Shown: one piece after another, positions 19,860 to 22,274 of the stretch
How the letters are laid out: each line of letters opens with the position of its first letter
Numbering within the stretch: the stretch's first letter is position 1
Origin: Candidatus Iainarchaeum sp.
Lineage (GTDB): Archaea > Iainarchaeota > Iainarchaeia > Iainarchaeales > GCA-2688035
Direction: 5' to 3'
NCBI GenBank assembly: GCA_026396975.1
Contig: JAPLVT010000013.1
Span: 1 to 22,274 of the forward strand
DNA: 22,274 bases
The notes under the pieces: model-generated
Seen by the model: only the letters and a program-made list of their open reading frames with translations
Databases searched by the model: none
What the model was told of the DNA's origin: nothing
Position numbers and translations under genes: made by a program

Positions 19860-22274
19860 TCAATCGCGCGGCTTGAATTTTGGGACCAGCGCCGGGTCGC
19901 CCAGTAGGATGTATTCTTCGGGGTAAGTGCAGTTGTCGAGCCAGCAGACTCCAGCCCTGCAGCACTCTTCAGTGCAGTGGTCGACGTCGGCGTTCGCTTC
20001 CCCCAATGAATGTGCGCGCCAAATGCCGCGTGGGCTTTCAGTGATATGGTCCATGAATCTTTTTCCCAGCCCGGTGGTGGAGTATCCCGAAGTGCAGTTG
20101 GAATAGTTTGCAACGCCAACAGCGCCGTAGTATGCTATTGCGCCTTTCCTAATCCAATTGGGTCCAAAAGTATAAGCGCCGCCCTGCCAATAATTGTTTG
20201 TCAGGCAAGCGTCGGCAAAAACCATGGGCAGGTCCAAGAAACTGTCATTCCAAATTCCGGGAATATCAGTTGTGGCCAAGGTATCGCTCCAGCCGTCAAA
20301 AGAGCCATGGTCAGTGTAAAAAATAAAGTTTTTGTACAAATAACGGTTTGCGTCTGGGGCTGTTCCTCGGGCGCAGCCGGTTTTTCCGCTGCCGATAAAA
20401 CAATTAATATCGTAGTTCGGGGAACTCTTCAAATAGTCAATTACTGCGGAAGCATCGTGCTCGTCTGGCCCGATGGAGTGGGCGATAATAAGCCCTTTTA
20501 TTTTTTCCGGCTCGCCGACAATGTCGTCGTAGAACACCGAGCGCATGATGTAAGCGCTGGCGTCAGTTACAGTTATGCCGTAAATTCTCGCGGTCGCTTT
20601 GTACTGCCTGTCAACCTGCTGCCTTATTTGGGCCCACCCGTGCGCACAGCTTGTATAATAAGAGTCCGGGATGTACGGCGGAGAGGCGATTATTATGAAA
20701 TCGTAATTGTAGCGCGTTTCCCCTTTCACGATGTCTGTTGCCTCCCTTACTGCCCTGTGGCCGGCGCTGTCATTGCAGTCCTTGTCAGAGCGCAGCTGTA
20801 TGTTCGATTCGAGCAGCTTTATCAGGCCGCCTTTTGCCGCAGTGTAAAGCGGCGCTGCCATTGACATTTTCCAAAATGTTGTTACTTTTCCCCAGGTTGC
20901 GGTATCGTATTCGTGCAAAAAGTTTGTCGGCTTTTCCTTGTCATACGGGCTGGTTAAAACCGCAGGCTGCCCGTATGAAAGGTCCTGAAGCGAGTACGGG
21001 CTCTTGAATTCCTCGCTCCTGCTGGAGGAAAAAAATTCCCCGAGCTGCAGCGCGTGCGCCCTTATGGTGTTCATTGTGCCGGCGCTGACGTTTCCTGCAA
21101 CGTGCACTATTTTCCCGTCTATGTCCGAAACGTCAAAGTGCCCGTCAAAGAAAAGCGGCAGGCCGGCTTGAGAAGCAAAAGAAGCGCAAAGGATGCCTGC
21201 CGCATAGCTGTCCTCGCAGACTAAAACGCTTCGGATTTCGGAAAAAAAATTGGCATACACGCTTGAGATGTCGCTGGCGTCAAACAGCCTGATTGGCGCA
21301 AGGGGATTGTCGGAGAACCACCCCATGTTTTCCCTCATGCCGCCGCTTCTTTTCGGCAGAACCTTGTGGGGCGTAATCAGCCAGTAATACAGGAAGTCGT
21401 CGAGCCCTTCGTTTATTGTTTCGTTTCCAACGAACATTGTCAAATTGCGGGGCTTGTACTGGTTTGCAAAAATTATTGCAGAATCCAGGTCAAAGTTTTT
21501 GTTATAATCTGGGCCCTCGTGGTGGAAAATAATCAGCGGGACCTTTGTTTTTTCCGCGTACCTCGGGTCAAAGCAGCCCCCGCCGATTGCTGGCGGGAAA
21601 AAATCCGGCCTTTCGGTGCATTTTGTGCCGAAAGCAATCGGAATCAGGGAAAATGCTGTTCTCCAGTCCTGGTCTGAGACAAGGAAAATCTCCCTGTCCC
21701 TGTAAGCCGCTGCATTTCTCACGTTTGCTTGCAGAACAGGCAGGGGTTTCATCACCAGCAAATTTTTGTCTTCTGCCACAAAATTGCATTTTCCGTCAAA
21801 CGCAGTCGCCCTATAAGACAATTCGTACCTGTAATAATCAGTGCTGCTTCTTGGAATAGTGTAAGAGCAGCTGGCGGCAGCGCACTCAACGCTGATGGGC
21901 TCCGGCTCGCCAACAAAATCCTCGTCGCAAAGTTCAATCTCGTGCCCCTCGTAAGTTTCTGTCCTGCAGTGGTGCACAGCCCTGATTACTTTGACCAGCG
22001 TCCCCTCGATTTTTATTTTGCTTATGCCGCTTGAATCGCTTGCGTTTGCGGTAATTCTAACCTCGCCGGCTGTTGTCGGGGCGCTTGGGGAAAGGGAATA
22101 ACTCAGCTCCGGCTTTGTTTCCTCGCTGGGAACAAAAACAAAGTCAGCCCTGCTTTCTCCCGGCACGTTGATAGTCCGCCCTCCGCCCTGCGTTAGCTCT
22201 GGGTCCCAGAACACCCCGCCAGGCTGGCAAAAAATGCCCGATGATTGAATGATAACGCTGACCAGGAAAGTTCC
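19860..22274 (-). CDS. Gingipain-like (peptidase C25) surface cysteine protease, 5' end missing
   Basis: The frame is open to the right edge (about 804 residues visible), so the N-terminus lies outside; the GTG at 22214 is not needed as a start. From the N-terminal side: an Ig/bacterial-like module with a Cys pair, then a segment REIFLVSDQDWRTAFSLIP...PLIIFHHEG that resembles cell-wall-binding-repeat-2-like domains, then a caspase-like C25 domain. Catalytic residues appear as His in FYTDHGSFDG (codon 20307-20309) and Cys in MVFADACLTNN (codon 20205-20207), 34 residues apart, as in gingipains. YILLGDPALVPKF near the C-terminus matches the closing GDP motif of C25 peptidases. It is probably extracellular and cleaves surface or environmental proteins. 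A membrane-anchored partner follows directly. Confidence 0.82.
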   Translation of the reverse strand, partial: GTFLVSVIIQSSGIFCQPGGVFWDPELTQGGGRTINVPGESRADFVFVPSEETKPELSYSLSPSAPTTAGEVRITANASDSSGISKIKIEGTLVKVIRAVHHCRTETYEGHEIELCDEDFVGEPEPISVECAAASCSYTIPRSSTDYYRYELSYRATAFDGKCNFVAEDKNLLVMKPLPVLQANVRNAAAYRDREIFLVSDQDWRTAFSLIPIAFGTKCTERPDFFPPAIGGGCFDPRYAEKTKVPLIIFHHEGPDYNKNFDLDSAIIFANQYKPRNLTMFVGNETINEGLDDFLYYWLITPHKVLPKRSGGMRENMGWFSDNPLAPIRLFDASDISSVYANFFSEIRSVLVCEDSYAAGILCASFASQAGLPLFFDGHFDVSDIDGKIVHVAGNVSAGTMNTIRAHALQLGEFFSSSRSEEFKSPYSLQDLSYGQPAVLTSPYDKEKPTNFLHEYDTATWGKVTTFWKMSMAAPLYTAAKGGLIKLLESNIQLRSDKDCNDSAGHRAVREATDIVKGETRYNYDFIIIASPPYIPDSYYTSCAHGWAQIRQQVDRQYKATARIYGITVTDASAYIMRSVFYDDIVGEPEKIKGLIIAHSIGPDEHDASAVIDYLKSSPNYDINCFIGSGKTGCARGTAPDANRYLYKNFIFYTDHGSFDGWSDTLATTDIPGIWNDSFLDLPMVFADACLTNNYWQGGAYTFGPNWIRKGAIAYYGAVGVANYSNCTSGYSTTGLGKRFMDHITESPRGIWRAHSLGEANADVDHCTEECCRAGVCWLDNCTYPEEYILLGDPALVPKFKPRD

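Noticed and set aside
1..22274. CRISPR array, insertion sequence or rRNA
   Set aside because: No regularly spaced repeats, no transposase-like protein and no rRNA conserved segments were seen.

Overview
The window looks archaeal, most likely from a DPANN-type lineage (Diapherotrites/Iainarchaeota or a relative; the phylum is an inference from small gene sizes and gene content). Archaeal markers are fibrillarin plus Nop5, an NMD3 protein, a KH-less beta-CASP RNase of the aCPSF2 type, an archaeal/eukaryotic-type glycyl-tRNA synthetase, COG1709 and TrmB regulators, two tRNAs with large introns at the 37/38 position, and TATA boxes about 25-32 bp upstream of apparently leaderless starts. Genes inside operons often start with ATG or TTG about 6-9 nt after a GGAGGTGA-like Shine-Dalgarno site.

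Layout. 1-1311: the end of a secreted Cys-rich thioredoxin-fold protein, convergent with a membrane-anchored CPHC thioredoxin-like protein. 1398-1919: nitroreductase. 2183-5942: an anaerobic redox block with class III ribonucleotide reductase (split into a catalytic chain and a separately initiated glycyl-radical chain), its radical-SAM activase NrdG, a DUF1858 redox-disulfide protein and a 2[4Fe-4S] ferredoxin. 5975-8792: an RNA-processing and ribosome-assembly run of beta-CASP nuclease, six-TM membrane protein, and NMD3 interrupted by an in-frame TAG. 8837-9550: COG1709 regulator. 9663-9815: intron-containing tRNA-Arg(CCU). 9911-13767: a TrmB-family regulator divergent from a tightly overlapping operon of a HemK-like methyltransferase, a GTP cyclohydrolase II homologue and an aldehyde dehydrogenase, with a palindrome between the two promoters. 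13774-15845: SEC59-like lipid kinase/cytidylyltransferase, fibrillarin and a short Nop5 on the minus strand, divergent from glyS (15930-17432), followed by a small unknown basic protein. 17821-17940: intron-containing tRNA-Thr(CGU). 18018-18782: ZIP metal transporter. 18783-18983: an unexplained structured or decayed stretch. 18984-22274: a cell-surface pair on the minus strand, a gingipain-like (C25) cysteine peptidase running off the window and a membrane-anchored beta-rich protein.

Strongest points for follow-up: (1) the glycyl-radical domain of NrdD is encoded by its own 49-codon gene with a perfect Shine-Dalgarno site; (2) NMD3 carries an in-frame amber codon that separates the two halves of a zinc ribbon; (3) the TrmB-controlled methyltransferase / GTP cyclohydrolase II / aldehyde dehydrogenase operon suggests an undescribed GTP-derived metabolic pathway; (4) the two tRNA introns carry near-identical hairpins with the same C-C mismatch. 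No gene-free stretch exceeds 300 bases; the longest is 1920-2182, which carries the nrdD promoter and an inverted repeat. I see no CRISPR array, IS element or rRNA.
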